Part shown: positions 7,652 to 16,562 of the stretch, in pieces | Layout: every line of letters starts with the position of its first letter | Position numbering within the stretch: position 1 is the first letter of the stretch | Source: Burkholderiaceae bacterium | GTDB taxonomy: Bacteria; Pseudomonadota; Gammaproteobacteria; Burkholderiales; Burkholderiaceae_C | Direction: 5' to 3' | NCBI GenBank assembly: GCA_019751915.1 | Contig: JAIEMS010000025.1 | Span: forward strand, 1-44,385 | DNA: 44,385 bases | The notes under the pieces: model-generated | Told to the model about the DNA's origin: nothing | Database searches by the model: none | The model's input: the letters and a program-made list of their open reading frames with translations, nothing else | Position numbers and translations under genes: made by a program

Positions 7652-9462
7652 AGTGCATCCAGCCGAAAACGGTGAATCAACATCGCCTTAAAACGCTTGA
7701 CAACTGCCAGAGTATCTTTGAGCAAATCGCGCTCTAGGCTGCTCAGGCGCTCAGGGGAGACATCGCCACTGACAGCATGGCCGGTATCTAACTCGGCCAA
7801 ACCGGCCTTTAGGCGCAGGCCCATCAAGAAGTAAAGACTTTCGGTCAACTCCTCGCCTTGTGCGGCAGTCAACACGCTGTGGGCCACCAAGGCAGTAATG
7901 CGCGCGGAGGTGCAGGTTTCGGTGACGCGGTGTGCCAGTGCCAGACTTCGCACGCCGTGCACGATGGGGAAGATGCCCTCTTTTTTCAGATTCAGGTGGC
8001 GCACATCGTCACTGCGGGCCAGTAGCCGGTTCCACCAACCGGAGTTGCTGCCAAAGGCTTCGATAGCGGCGGCAAAGCGGCCCAGCATGGCATCGCTGTG
8101 GTTTGCCAATGTCACCAAACTGGCGCGCACATCGGACAGCAAACCTGCATCGCCTGCGACAGCGTGGGCATCCATAAAAATGGCCAAGTGCATCAAACTA
8201 TCGGCATCGGGCAGCATGAGCCACTGGCGTGCTGTTTGGCTGAATGCCGTCACGTTGCCCCGCCAAGCGGGGTTACTGACCATGATTTTGCCGGGGCACT
8301 CAGGGTAGCCAAAGTCTGCCAATGCGGTGGAGAAGCGCTGGCAAATGGCATCCAAATCAACGGGCGGGGTGTAACCGTCGCGCAAAATGAGTCCGTTGTC
8401 TTGATCGGTTTTGAGCAGTTGCTCGCCCCGGCCTTCGCTGCCCATGACAAATAAGCAGCTGTGGCGCACCAACTCGGGCGGGGCCACCATGTGCCAAGCA
8501 CGTTCGAACAAACGGGTGTTGAGTTGCTGCACCAGCGCCACCATCAGGCTGATGCGGGTGCCGCCCCGGTACAGCAGGGCAATCAATTGGGTGATTTGTG
8601 CTGCCGCTTGGGCCAGTGCCGCGAGGTCTTGCGCGTTCTCAATCTGCACCGTAATCAAATGCGATTGGTTGGCTAAAAAGCTGAACAAGTCCAGCGCTTC
8701 CAGAATGCCCAGAACCCGATCACCGTCCATGACCACCAAACGGTGCACCCGGCTGCGCAGCAAGAGCGCCATCGCATCGCCCAGCTGGTCTGAAGGGCGC
8801 ACCGTCACGATGGGGGTTGTTGCCAATTCGCCCACCGCCAGTTGGTCGAGGGGCCGACCATCCAAAATGGCCCGCTGTAGTGTGGTGTTGCTGAAAATAC
8901 CTAAACCATCGGGCAAGCCCGTCACCAGTACGCTGGTGATGCGCTGGGCCTGAAACAAACGCACCACCGAGACAATATCGGTCTGGGCATCGACGGTGTG
9001 CGCTGGGCGCAGATAGGCCGCATCGACACGCGCTAACGTCAGCGATTGCAGCTCGTGCTGGTCAGGTCGGTGCGCCAGTGTGTTGAGTTTGTGCCCGATG
9101 TCTGAAAACAGCAGTGCGCCAAAGGTGGTGTTGGAGGCAATCAGCGCATTGACTGCTTCGTGGGCCAGCTCGTAGGCCAGCACTTCTTCGGCTGCGACAA
9201 AGCGGCTGCTGACGCGTCCGGCCACCAAGCCGCGGCCATCAAAGGTGTCGTCGGGGCCGTAGGTGGCAAGCACTTCGTCGCCCTCGGTTTGGGTGACGTA
9301 CCCCTTGATGATGATAAATAAATGCGTGGGCGCAGCCCCGACCTCCAGTACCACGGCTCCCTTGCGGAAGTAGGCAATATCGACGCTGCGCCGAACCAGC
9401 TCTTGCTCGTCCGGGCGCAGGCAGTGAAAGGGCGAGGCAGAAAAATTAAAGGCGTTGGGCAT
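7648..9462 (-). CDS. cNMP-binding/CBS/DUF294 nucleotidyltransferase-like protein
   Basis: 604 residues. Domain order: an N-terminal cyclic-nucleotide-binding fold (about 10-125, AYFRKGAVVLEVGAAPTHLFIII), two CBS motifs (about 150-275, DIVSVVRLFQAQRITSVLVTG and LGDAMALLLRSRVHRLVVMDGDRVLGILEALDL), then a DUF294 nucleotidyltransferase-like core with MGSEGRGEQLLKTDQDNGLIL (about 345) and the DUF294 C-terminal helical domain. The GSEGRGE...DQDN motif resembles the GlnD-type GS...D-D active site. By family knowledge a cytosolic sensor of nucleotides; substrate unknown. It starts 10 bases after the DsbA-like gene and overlaps the exonuclease gene by 4. Its probable ribosome binding site lies in a hairpin (9463-9482). 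Confidence 0.85.
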   Translation of the reverse strand: MPNAFNFSASPFHCLRPDEQELVRRSVDIAYFRKGAVVLEVGAAPTHLFIIIKGYVTQTEGDEVLATYGPDDTFDGRGLVAGRVSSRFVAAEEVLAYELAHEAVNALIASNTTFGALLFSDIGHKLNTLAHRPDQHELQSLTLARVDAAYLRPAHTVDAQTDIVSVVRLFQAQRITSVLVTGLPDGLGIFSNTTLQRAILDGRPLDQLAVGELATTPIVTVRPSDQLGDAMALLLRSRVHRLVVMDGDRVLGILEALDLFSFLANQSHLITVQIENAQDLAALAQAAAQITQLIALLYRGGTRISLMVALVQQLNTRLFERAWHMVAPPELVRHSCLFVMGSEGRGEQLLKTDQDNGLILRDGYTPPVDLDAICQRFSTALADFGYPECPGKIMVSNPAWRGNVTAFSQTARQWLMLPDADSLMHLAIFMDAHAVAGDAGLLSDVRASLVTLANHSDAMLGRFAAAIEAFGSNSGWWNRLLARSDDVRHLNLKKEGIFPIVHGVRSLALAHRVTETCTSARITALVAHSVLTAAQGEELTESLYFLMGLRLKAGLAELDTGHAVSGDVSPERLSSLERDLLKDTLAVVKRFKAMLIHRFRLDAL

Positions 9463-9482
9463 GGGGAGTCATTCAACTCCCC
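9463..9482 (-). promoter_or_regulatory. RNA hairpin over the ribosome binding site of the DUF294 gene
   Basis: On the minus strand GGGGAGT, the only Shine-Dalgarno-like stretch, pairs perfectly with ACTCCCC directly before the ATG, loop of 6. The stop codon of the upstream gene lies inside the loop region, so ribosomes ending there could open the stem. Reading this as translational coupling is inference. Confidence 0.45.
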
Positions 9483-10117
9483 AGTCCTTGCGCCACGCTT
9501 GCAGCGGCATCCCAAGTGGTGTCAAACCAAGCATCGCCGTCCAGATAGGCACGCAACATCGGTAGGCTGTCGAATCCCCAAAATAGTTTGCCATCGACCT
9601 CAAACGCTGGCACACCAAACACGCCTTGCGCGGCGGCTGTATCGGTGTTGGCGCGCAGCAGGGCTTTGACGGTGGCGCTGGTGGGGTCTTGGTCGGGCTG
9701 AAGCTGTGGTGCCAGCTCCAAGGCCAGTTGCGCGAGTCGTGCTGGGTCGAGGGCATCGTGCCCGCCCTGCCAAACGTGGCGCAGCAGTGTGCCGGCCACA
9801 AAGCGGTTGATGCTGCCATCGCTGCTGCACGCCAACGACTGGCGCAGCAGCGGCAGCGGACTAAACGGGTGGCGCGCTGGCATGTGCAGTGGCACGCCCA
9901 ACGCATGACCGAGCCAAGTGACGTGGCGGTAAGTCCAATCGCGTTTTGGGGCGATGCCTGCAGGCCCCGGATTGCCGTGCTGCTGCAACAGTGCGCCCAA
10001 CAGCACCGGGCGGTACTCTATGCGGTAGCTCAGGCCTTCCAGCACTACGGGCAGGCGCTCAAAGGCCAGCCACGCATAAGGCGAGACAAAATCCAAATAA
10101 AAAGTAATGTGCTTCAT
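9473..10117 (-). CDS. DsbA-family 2-hydroxychromene-2-carboxylate isomerase-like protein
   Basis: 214 residues from the ATG at 10117, which overlaps the DUF1289 stop by 4 bases (ATGA). The start KHITFYLDFVSPYAWLAFERL carries the SPY motif with Ser12 in place of the Cys of thiol oxidoreductases, as in HCCA isomerases and kappa-class GST. The C-terminus has GVFGVPAFEVDGKLFWGFDSLPML, the cis-Pro loop of the family. By family knowledge it binds glutathione and isomerises aromatic-ring-cleavage products; no naphthalene-pathway genes are nearby, so the substrate is unknown and it may serve as a general glutathione-dependent isomerase. Cytoplasmic, no signal peptide. Confidence 0.85.
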   Translation of the reverse strand: MKHITFYLDFVSPYAWLAFERLPVVLEGLSYRIEYRPVLLGALLQQHGNPGPAGIAPKRDWTYRHVTWLGHALGVPLHMPARHPFSPLPLLRQSLACSSDGSINRFVAGTLLRHVWQGGHDALDPARLAQLALELAPQLQPDQDPTSATVKALLRANTDTAAAQGVFGVPAFEVDGKLFWGFDSLPMLRAYLDGDAWFDTTWDAAASVAQGLGS

Positions 10118-10416
10118 GGCAACGCCTGTACCGATGCCGGTGGAGGAAATGGGATGCCCGCCCGCAGCGATAACTGCGCCCAAATGGCCCGGCGCTGGGC
10201 GGCATCGGCACCAGCCCAAGCCCGGATTTCAGCGATGGTACGAAAACACCCTTGGCAGCTGCTGCCATCGTCTGCCATGCGGCAGACCGAAATGCACGGC
10301 GAAGGCACTACCTCGTCACTTTCTTCATCAAAATAGCCCGCAGCGCTTAACAGACTAGCCCGGGTAGCTATTGGTTTGATAGCGTCTTCGGAGTTCGATT
10401 CAGGAATGGTGTCCAT
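10114..10416 (-). CDS. DUF1289 small cysteine-motif protein
   Basis: 100 residues. The core SPCISVCRMADDGSSCQGCFRT gives a C-x3-C-x8-C-x2-C pattern followed by TIAEIRAW and an AQRRAIWAQL helix, which is the DUF1289 signature. Four cysteines suggest a metal or Fe-S site (inference). The first ~43 residues are not part of the domain, and no Shine-Dalgarno precedes the ATG at 10416, so the true start may be further downstream. It lies 23 bases after mvaB and overlaps the isomerase gene by 4 bases, inside the long minus-strand run. Confidence 0.8.
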   Translation of the reverse strand: MDTIPESNSEDAIKPIATRASLLSAAGYFDEESDEVVPSPCISVCRMADDGSSCQGCFRTIAEIRAWAGADAAQRRAIWAQLSLRAGIPFPPPASVQALP

Positions 10417-10439
10417 CGGAGGAGGTGCCTTCTGCGCCG

Positions 10440-11357
10440 CTAACCGGCGCGTTTGTTGAGAATTGCGTTGGCCGCACGCGACTGGGGTTTGCGTCCTAAG
10501 AAGTCGCTGATATAGGTACCGGCATCAATCAACTTGTCCAGATCAATACCGGTCTCGATACCCATGCCGTGCAGCATATAAACAACATCTTCGGTAGCGA
10601 CGTTGCCCGTAGCACCCTTGGCATACGGACAGCCCCCTAAGCCGGCCACCGAGGTATCGTACTGCCACACACCCATCTCGAGGGTTGCAAGGGTATTGGA
10701 CAGAGCTTGGCCGTAGGTGTCGTGAAAGTGGCCCGAAATATCGTCGATAGCGTAGTGGAGCAACGTGGCTTCCACCGCCGCTTGCACCTTGCGCGGCGTG
10801 CCCACGCCGATGGTGTCGGCCACACCGACGTGCTGCACACCAATTTGCTTCATCAGGCCCGCCAAATACGCCACCCGCTCGGGGGCGATGTCGCCCTCGT
10901 AGGGGCAACCCACGGTGCAAGACATAGCGCCGCGCACATAAATGCCTGCTGCCCGTGCTGCGGCCACCACGGGGGCAAAGCGCTCAATGCTCTCAGAAAT
11001 GCTGCAGTTGATGTTGCGCTGGCTAAAGGCTTCGCTGGCAGAGCCAAACACCACGATCTCATCGGGGCGGGTCGGCACTGCAGCTTCAAAGCCTTGCAGA
11101 TTGGGCGTGAGCACCGAGTAACGCACGCCGCTCTGGCGGGCAATGCCTGCCATGACTTGCACGTTGTCGGCCATTTGCGGCACCCATTTCGGGCTGACGA
11201 AGCTGGTGACTTCGATTTCTTTCAAGCCCGCTTCTTGCAGGCGATGCACCAAACCGATTTTGATCTCGGCAGGCACAGGGGTTTTTTCGTTTTGCAGACC
11301 GTCGCGCGGGCCGACATCGACCAGTTTGACGCGCTTGGGAAGGTGGTTCAAGCCCAT
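10440..11357 (-). CDS. mvaB: Hydroxymethylglutaryl-CoA lyase
   Basis: 305 residues, start ATG at 11357 with AGGAGT upstream. Matches HMG-CoA lyase throughout: VKLVDVGPRDGLQNEK at the N-terminus (catalytic DxRDG region), EVTSFVSPKWVPQMAD, HVGVADTIGVGTPRKVQ, GHFHDTYGQALSN (metal-binding His pair) and the family's Cys-containing loop SVAGLGGCPYAKGATGNVATED. It splits HMG-CoA into acetyl-CoA and acetoacetate, the last step of leucine degradation. It lies 23 bases downstream of liuD in the same direction, so it is part of liuBCD-mvaB (equivalent to liuE). Confidence 0.96.
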   Translation of the reverse strand: MGLNHLPKRVKLVDVGPRDGLQNEKTPVPAEIKIGLVHRLQEAGLKEIEVTSFVSPKWVPQMADNVQVMAGIARQSGVRYSVLTPNLQGFEAAVPTRPDEIVVFGSASEAFSQRNINCSISESIERFAPVVAAARAAGIYVRGAMSCTVGCPYEGDIAPERVAYLAGLMKQIGVQHVGVADTIGVGTPRKVQAAVEATLLHYAIDDISGHFHDTYGQALSNTLATLEMGVWQYDTSVAGLGGCPYAKGATGNVATEDVVYMLHGMGIETGIDLDKLIDAGTYISDFLGRKPQSRAANAILNKRAG

Positions 11358-11380
11358 GATGGCAACTCCTGTGCTTTCGA

Positions 11381-13405
11381 TTACGCCGCAGCCACAGCAA
11401 GTTGCAACAGCTCGGCACCTTCGCTGACTTGGTCGCCGGGGGCGTACAGCAGCTCCGTGACCACGCCATCGGCGGGAGCGGCAATGGTGTGCTCCATCTT
11501 CATGGCTTCCATCACTGCCAGCGGTTGGCCCTTGGTAACTTTGTCGCCCGCTTTGACGGCAAACGACACCACCTTGCCGGGCATGGGCGCTGTCAGGCGA
11601 CCGCCTTCGGATTGGGTCTCGCCCGCGTGGGCCAGCAGGTCGATTTCGACGATGTGCGTGGCACCGGCAGCGGCAAAAACATACAGTGTCTCGCCTTGTG
11701 CATAGACGCTGACCACCGCGCGCTCGTCGGCAAAGTGCAGTTCGATGCGACCATCGTCCAGCGCCTTGAACGACAGTGCTCCGCTGGCGGCGCTGCCGCT
11801 GCCTTGGCCGGGCTGCACGGCAAATTGCAAGGCACCGTTGCCCAGATAGGTCAACTGTGCGCTGGCATGTGCGCCGCCAAACTCAAAGGCAAAGCTGCGC
11901 TGCACCAGACCGTGGGAGCGCCAACCGTCGCGGCGGCTGAAGGGGTCGATGCCTTCGAGCGTTTTTTCGGCCAGCAAGGTTTGCGCCACGGCGGCTGCCG
12001 CAGCCATCGGCAAGCCGACCAGTTCTTGACCAAACAGCACAGCGGCTTCGCGCGGGATCAGCGCGGTATCCAACTGGGCGTTGGCAAACGACGGGCTGCG
12101 TGCCACCAAGCGCAAAAACTGCACATTGGTCGCCAAACCGACGATGTGCGTTTGTGCCAAGGCCTCGTCCAGCCGCGCCAGCGCTTGCTCGCGGGTATCG
12201 CCGTGGACAATCAATTTGGCCACCATCGGATCGTAGAACGGGCTGATGGCATCGCCCTCGCGCACGCCATCGTCAAAGCGCACGTCACCGCGTTCAAAGC
12301 TGGTGCAGTGCGGTTTGCGGTACACGTTCAATGTGCCGGTGGCAGGCAAGAAGTTGTTTTCTGGGTTCTCGGCGCAAATCCGAGCTTCGATAGCGTGGCC
12401 GGTGATCTTGAGTTGCTCTTGCGACAGCGGCAGTGCTTGCCCAGCGGCCACGCGCAGTTGCCATTCGACCAAATCTTGCCCGGTGATGGCTTCGGTGACG
12501 GGATGCTCCACCTGCAAGCGGGTGTTCATCTCCATAAAGAAGAAGTTCATAGCACCGCCATCGCGCTGCTCAACGATGAACTCGACCGTGCCTGCACCAA
12601 CGTAGTTGACGGCACGGGCTGCGGCCACGGCGGCCAAGCCCATTTGGGCGCGCAGTTCGGGTGTCATGCCGGGGGCGGGGGCTTCTTCCAGTACCTTTTG
12701 GTGGCGACGCTGCACCGAGCAATCGCGCTCAAACAGGTAAACGTAATTGCCTTGGGTGTCGCCAAAGACCTGAATTTCGATGTGGCGTGGGCGCTGCACG
12801 TACTTTTCGATCAGCACGGCATCATCGCCAAAGCTGTTGATGGCTTCGCGCTGGCACGAGGCCAAGGCCGCTGCAAAGTCTTCGGCCTTGTCCACAGCGC
12901 GCATGCCCTTGCCACCGCCACCGGCGCTGGCTTTGATCAGCACCGGATAGCCGATACGGTCGGCTTCGTGCTGGAGCATGCGTGGGTCTTGGTCAGAGCC
13001 GTGGTAGCCGGGCACCAAGGGCACACCGGCTTTTTCCATCAGTTGCTTGGATTCGGCTTTCAGCCCCATAGCTTGGATGGCCGAGGCGGGCGGGCCAATA
13101 AAAACCAAACCTGCTTGGGTACAAGCGCGGGCAAAGTCTTCGTTTTCGCTCAAAAAACCGTAGCCGGGGTGAATGGCTTGTGCGCCTGTGGCTTGTGCCG
13201 CTTCGATGATGCGTTCCCAGCGCAAGTAGCTGTCTTTGGGGGCGCTGCCACCGATGTGAACGGCTTGGTCGCAGGCCGCGACGTGCTTGGCGCTGGCATC
13301 GGCATCCGAATACACAGCGACGGTCTTGATGCCCATGCGACGGGCAGTGGCGGCGACGCGGCAAGCGATTTCGCCACGGTTGGCGATAAGAATTTTCTTG
13401 AACAT
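11381..13405 (-). CDS. liuD: 3-methylcrotonyl-CoA carboxylase biotin-containing alpha subunit
   Basis: 674 residues. N-terminal biotin carboxylase: KKILIANRGEIACRV at the start, the ATP-grasp loop KASAGGGGKGMR near 160, FFMEMNTRLQVEHPVTE near 285. The C-terminal biotinyl domain ends with VMEAMKMEHTI, whose second Lys carries biotin, near 640. The middle region corresponds to the BT domain of acyl-CoA carboxylases. It pairs with the carboxyltransferase LiuB to carboxylate 3-methylcrotonyl-CoA to 3-methylglutaconyl-CoA. The gene context (LiuC, LiuB, HMG-CoA lyase) separates it from propionyl- or acetyl-CoA carboxylase. AGGAA precedes the ATG. Confidence 0.95.
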   Translation of the reverse strand: MFKKILIANRGEIACRVAATARRMGIKTVAVYSDADASAKHVAACDQAVHIGGSAPKDSYLRWERIIEAAQATGAQAIHPGYGFLSENEDFARACTQAGLVFIGPPASAIQAMGLKAESKQLMEKAGVPLVPGYHGSDQDPRMLQHEADRIGYPVLIKASAGGGGKGMRAVDKAEDFAAALASCQREAINSFGDDAVLIEKYVQRPRHIEIQVFGDTQGNYVYLFERDCSVQRRHQKVLEEAPAPGMTPELRAQMGLAAVAAARAVNYVGAGTVEFIVEQRDGGAMNFFFMEMNTRLQVEHPVTEAITGQDLVEWQLRVAAGQALPLSQEQLKITGHAIEARICAENPENNFLPATGTLNVYRKPHCTSFERGDVRFDDGVREGDAISPFYDPMVAKLIVHGDTREQALARLDEALAQTHIVGLATNVQFLRLVARSPSFANAQLDTALIPREAAVLFGQELVGLPMAAAAAVAQTLLAEKTLEGIDPFSRRDGWRSHGLVQRSFAFEFGGAHASAQLTYLGNGALQFAVQPGQGSGSAASGALSFKALDDGRIELHFADERAVVSVYAQGETLYVFAAAGATHIVEIDLLAHAGETQSEGGRLTAPMPGKVVSFAVKAGDKVTKGQPLAVMEAMKMEHTIAAPADGVVTELLYAPGDQVSEGAELLQLAVAAA

Positions 13406-13459
13406 GGTCTGTTCCTACAAAAGGGGGGTCGAATACGGGGCAGTTGCCGTGGGTGCAAA

Positions 13460-14242
13460 TCAGCTTGTCAGCCAAGCCGGTTTGCGCTTTTGCAAGAAGG
13501 ACTGCACGCCTTCGCGCCCTTCCTCGCTGGCACGGATGTCGGCAATGCCTGCCACGGTCTGGGCGATCAATGCGGCATTGATCTCGCGCTCGGCCACGTC
13601 CTGCACCAGTTTTTTGCAGGCACGTACCGCGTTGGGGCTGGCGCTGGTCAGGGCCTTGGCCCATTCATCGACCTTGGCATCGAGGTCTTCAGCGGCCACG
13701 ACATCATGGACAAAACCGATTTGCCGCGCTTCTGCCGCAGAAAACCGCTCGGCGGTCAAAAAGTAACGGTGCGCCGCCCGTGCGCCCATCGAGCGAATCA
13801 CATACGGGCTGATGGTGGCCGGAATCAGCCCGAGCTTAACTTCGCTCAGGCAAAAGCCCGCTGTGTCGACACAGACGGCCAAATCACAAGCGGCAACCAG
13901 CCCCATGCCCCCGGCATACACGTCGCCTTGCACACGGGCAATGGTTGGGTGGGGGCATTCGTAAATGACGCGCAGCATTTCGGCCAGCTTGCCCGCATCC
14001 ACCAGGTTTTCCTCGCGGGTGTAGTCGGCCATGCGGCGCATCCAGTTCAAGTTGGCACCGGCGCAAAAGGCAGGGCCTTGTGCCGCCAGCACCACGCAGC
14101 GCACCTCTGGGCGCGCACCGACTTCAGTAAAAGCTGCCGTGATTTCGGCAATCACTTCGTCGCTGAAGGCGTTGCGAATTTCTGGCTGCGTCAGGGTGAT
14201 GGTGGCCCGGTGGCCTTCGTAGGTGATGGAGAGTGCAGTCAT
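13460..14242 (-). CDS. liuC: 3-methylglutaconyl-CoA hydratase (enoyl-CoA hydratase family)
   Basis: 260 residues from the ATG at 14242, 11 bases after liuB. Crotonase fold: LTQPEIRNAFSDEVIAEI, the first oxyanion segment GPAFCAGANLNWMRRM near 65-80, and VYAGGMGLVAACDLAVC near 110 as the second, followed by FCLSEVKLGLIPATISPYV with the catalytic Glu region. By context it hydrates 3-methylglutaconyl-CoA to HMG-CoA between the LiuBD carboxylase and the lyase. A longer open frame upstream of 14242 runs into liuB and is not used. Confidence 0.93.
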   Translation of the reverse strand: MTALSITYEGHRATITLTQPEIRNAFSDEVIAEITAAFTEVGARPEVRCVVLAAQGPAFCAGANLNWMRRMADYTREENLVDAGKLAEMLRVIYECPHPTIARVQGDVYAGGMGLVAACDLAVCVDTAGFCLSEVKLGLIPATISPYVIRSMGARAAHRYFLTAERFSAAEARQIGFVHDVVAAEDLDAKVDEWAKALTSASPNAVRACKKLVQDVAEREINAALIAQTVAGIADIRASEEGREGVQSFLQKRKPAWLTS

Positions 14243-14253
14243 GCTGGCCCCGA

Positions 14254-15861
14254 TCACATGCGGAAGATGCCGAACTTGGTGTCTTCCATCGGCGCATTGC
14301 GCGTGGCCGACAAGCCCAGTGCCAGCACGCGGCGGGTGTCGGCGGGGTCGATCACGCCGTCGTCCCACAGGCGGGCGCTGGCATAGTAGGGGTGGCCTTG
14401 GTCTTCGTATTGGCGGCGAATGGGTGCTTTGAAGGCTTCTTCTTCTTCCATGCTCCATTGACCGCCCTTGGCCTCAATGCCGTCGCGTTTGACCGTAGCC
14501 AACACGCCTGCAGCCTGATCGCCACCCATGACGCTGATGCGTGCGTTGGGCCACATCCACAAAAAGCGCGGGCTGTAAGCGCGGCCACACATGCCGTAGT
14601 TGCCTGCGCCAAAGCTGCCGCCAATGATGATGGTGAACTTGGGCACGTTGGCGGTTGCCACCGCCGTGACCATCTTGGCCCCGTTGCGGGCAATGCCTTC
14701 GTTTTCGTACTTGCGCCCGACCATAAAGCCGGTGATGTTTTGCAAAAACACCAGTGGAATTTTGCGCTGGCAGCACAGCTCGATAAAGTGCGCGCCCTTG
14801 AGCGCCGATTCGCTGAACAAAATGCCGTTGTTGGCAATGATGCCGACCTGCATCCCCTCGATGCGGGCAAAGCCTGTGACCAGCGTGGTGCCGTAGCGGG
14901 CTTTGAACTCGTCGAACTCGCTGCCATCGACGATGCGGGCAATGATTTCGCGCACATCAAACGGTTTACGGGTATCGACTGGGATCACGCCGTACAGTTC
15001 TTCTGCTTCAAATTTAGGAGCAATCGGAGCGCTGTCAGCGGGGGCTGGCGCTTTATTTTTATTCAAATTGCGTACCGCGTTGCGTGCCAGCGCCAGCGCG
15101 TGCATATCGTTTTGTGCCAAATGGTCGGCCACACCCGACAGGCGCGTGTGCACGTCGCCACCGCCCAAGTCTTCTGCCGTGACCACTTCGCCCGTGGCCG
15201 CTTTGACCAGCGGTGGGCCGCCCAAGAAGATGGTGCCTTGGTTTTTGACGATGATCGATTCATCGCTCATGGCCGGTACATAAGCGCCGCCTGCGGTGCA
15301 GCTGCCCATCACCACGGCAATTTGCGAGATGCCTTGGGCACTCATTTGCGCTTGGTTAAAGAAGATGCGGCCAAAGTGGTCGCGGTCAGGAAAGACCTCA
15401 TCTTGGTTGGGCAAATTAGCGCCGCCCGAATCCACCAGATAAATGCACGGCAGGTGATTTTGCTGCGCCACTTCTTGGGCGCGCAGGTGCTTTTTGACCG
15501 TCAGTGGGTAGTAGGTGCCGCCCTTTACGGTGGCATCGTTACAAACGATCATGCAGTCGATGCCGCTGACGCGGCCAATGCCTGCAATCAGGCCCGCACC
15601 GGGGGCATCGTTGTTGTACATGTTCAGTGCGGCCAGGGGTGCCAGCTCTAAAAAAGGCGTGCCCGGGTCGAGCAGCATTTGCACGCGGTCGCGGGGCAAC
15701 AGCTTGCCACGGGCGACGTGCTTGGCGCGGGCTGCTTCGCCCCCACCGGCAAAAATTTGGGCAATGTGCGCGTTCAGGTCAGCGACCAGTGTGCGCATGG
15801 CGGTGGCATTGGCCTGAAAGTCGGCCGAGCGGGCGTTGAGTTGGCTCTGCAAAACGGGCAT
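14254..15861 (-). CDS. liuB: 3-methylcrotonyl-CoA carboxylase carboxyltransferase beta subunit
   Basis: 535 residues, the normal length. Carboxyltransferase features: [46 protein letters not shown] (from CNDATVKGG), [27 protein letters not shown], and in the C-terminal half [24 protein letters not shown] and [20 protein letters not shown], the acyl-CoA and carboxybiotin sites. Works with LiuD. First gene of the liuBCD-mvaB run; the upstream 230 bp hold a 14-bp palindrome ending 13 bases before its ATG. No strong Shine-Dalgarno is visible. Confidence 0.95.
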   Translation of the reverse strand: MPVLQSQLNARSADFQANATAMRTLVADLNAHIAQIFAGGGEAARAKHVARGKLLPRDRVQMLLDPGTPFLELAPLAALNMYNNDAPGAGLIAGIGRVSGIDCMIVCNDATVKGGTYYPLTVKKHLRAQEVAQQNHLPCIYLVDSGGANLPNQDEVFPDRDHFGRIFFNQAQMSAQGISQIAVVMGSCTAGGAYVPAMSDESIIVKNQGTIFLGGPPLVKAATGEVVTAEDLGGGDVHTRLSGVADHLAQNDMHALALARNAVRNLNKNKAPAPADSAPIAPKFEAEELYGVIPVDTRKPFDVREIIARIVDGSEFDEFKARYGTTLVTGFARIEGMQVGIIANNGILFSESALKGAHFIELCCQRKIPLVFLQNITGFMVGRKYENEGIARNGAKMVTAVATANVPKFTIIIGGSFGAGNYGMCGRAYSPRFLWMWPNARISVMGGDQAAGVLATVKRDGIEAKGGQWSMEEEEAFKAPIRRQYEDQGHPYYASARLWDDGVIDPADTRRVLALGLSATRNAPMEDTKFGIFRM

Positions 15862-15874
15862 GGGGGGCTTTCTG

Positions 15875-15888
15875 GGTATTTAAATACC
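15875..15888 (-). promoter_or_regulatory. 14-bp palindrome upstream of liuB
   Basis: GGTATTTAAATACC is a perfect palindrome, 13 bases upstream of the liuB ATG. It could be an operator, or its AT centre part of a -10 region. It does not resemble the LiuR-like boxes found at the other liu genes. The rest of 15889-16094 shows nothing I can assign. Confidence 0.4.
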
Positions 15889-16094
15889 GTGGCATAGCAT
15901 CAAAGGAAGCCAAAGAATACGCTCTCCCATCGCTTCGTGTTTGCCACTGAGGTTGCAAATTGCGCCACCATCAGCACCCTTGCCGCTGCAGCTGGTGCCC
16001 TACCCAGTGCCACCCATCGGGTTAACCCCAAACCGCACAACGTGCCCAGCAACGCACAACGCCCGGCGCGCCATTGGGCATGGTATTTTTGCTA

Positions 16095-16550
16095 CTAGGC
16101 TCTGAACGCTTCAGTGTCGCCAGGGTGGCGCAGCATTTTGTTGACTTCGTCAAGATGCTGCTCTTCTTCGACAATCATTTCACGGGCATATTCTTCCAAG
16201 AGAACAGAGCTTCCCTCGGTGATTTTGAGCAATTCGTAGTAGGCAGACAGGGCGATCTTTTCGTGTTCAAGGCTCTCACGCAAGATGTCGCCAATGTCGT
16301 GCTTTTCGGTCTCTAGCAGCGGGCCAATTTTCAGTGAAGGGTGTCCACCGAGCAGCGTTACCAACTCCCCAGCTTTGTGGGCATGGGCCAAACTTTCATT
16401 GGCATTGCCCTTGAGCCACGAAACAATCGGAATCCGGTTGTAGCCGTACACCATCAGCGAGTAGTGGGTGTACTTGACTACGCCAGCGAGTTCCAACTCC
16501 ATGATGCGGTTCAGGGCATCAATGGCTGTTTTGGTTTTTACGTCGTCCAT
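16095..16550 (-). CDS. Ferritin-like/bacterioferritin-type diiron protein
   Basis: 151 residues with a strong AAAGGAG before the ATG. Four-helix ferritin-like pattern: ALNRIMELELAGVVKYTHYSLM, a second helix SWLKGNANESLAHAHKAGELVTLLGG, LEHEKIALSAYYELLK, and LEEYAREMIVEEEQHLDEVNKML with EExxxxxxEExH metal residues. It fits the bacterioferritin group in length and order, but I do not see the axial Met that binds haem in true Bfr, so it is probably a haem-free iron-binding relative. It begins 12 bases after the DUF2325 gene and is likely co-transcribed with it under the Fur-box-like site at 17879. Confidence 0.82.
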   Translation of the reverse strand: MDDVKTKTAIDALNRIMELELAGVVKYTHYSLMVYGYNRIPIVSWLKGNANESLAHAHKAGELVTLLGGHPSLKIGPLLETEKHDIGDILRESLEHEKIALSAYYELLKITEGSSVLLEEYAREMIVEEEQHLDEVNKMLRHPGDTEAFRA

Positions 16551-16562
16551 TCGTTCACTCCT

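Noticed and set aside
11402-14386. A 994-codon open frame on the plus strand, antisense to liuC-liuD-mvaB
   Set aside because: It mirrors GC-rich coding sequence of well-recognised liu genes on the minus strand; its translation has no domain and low-complexity bias.
14233-15651. Plus-strand frame of ~470 codons antisense to liuB
   Set aside because: LiuB is fully recognisable on the minus strand; no ribosome binding site or domain for the antisense frame.
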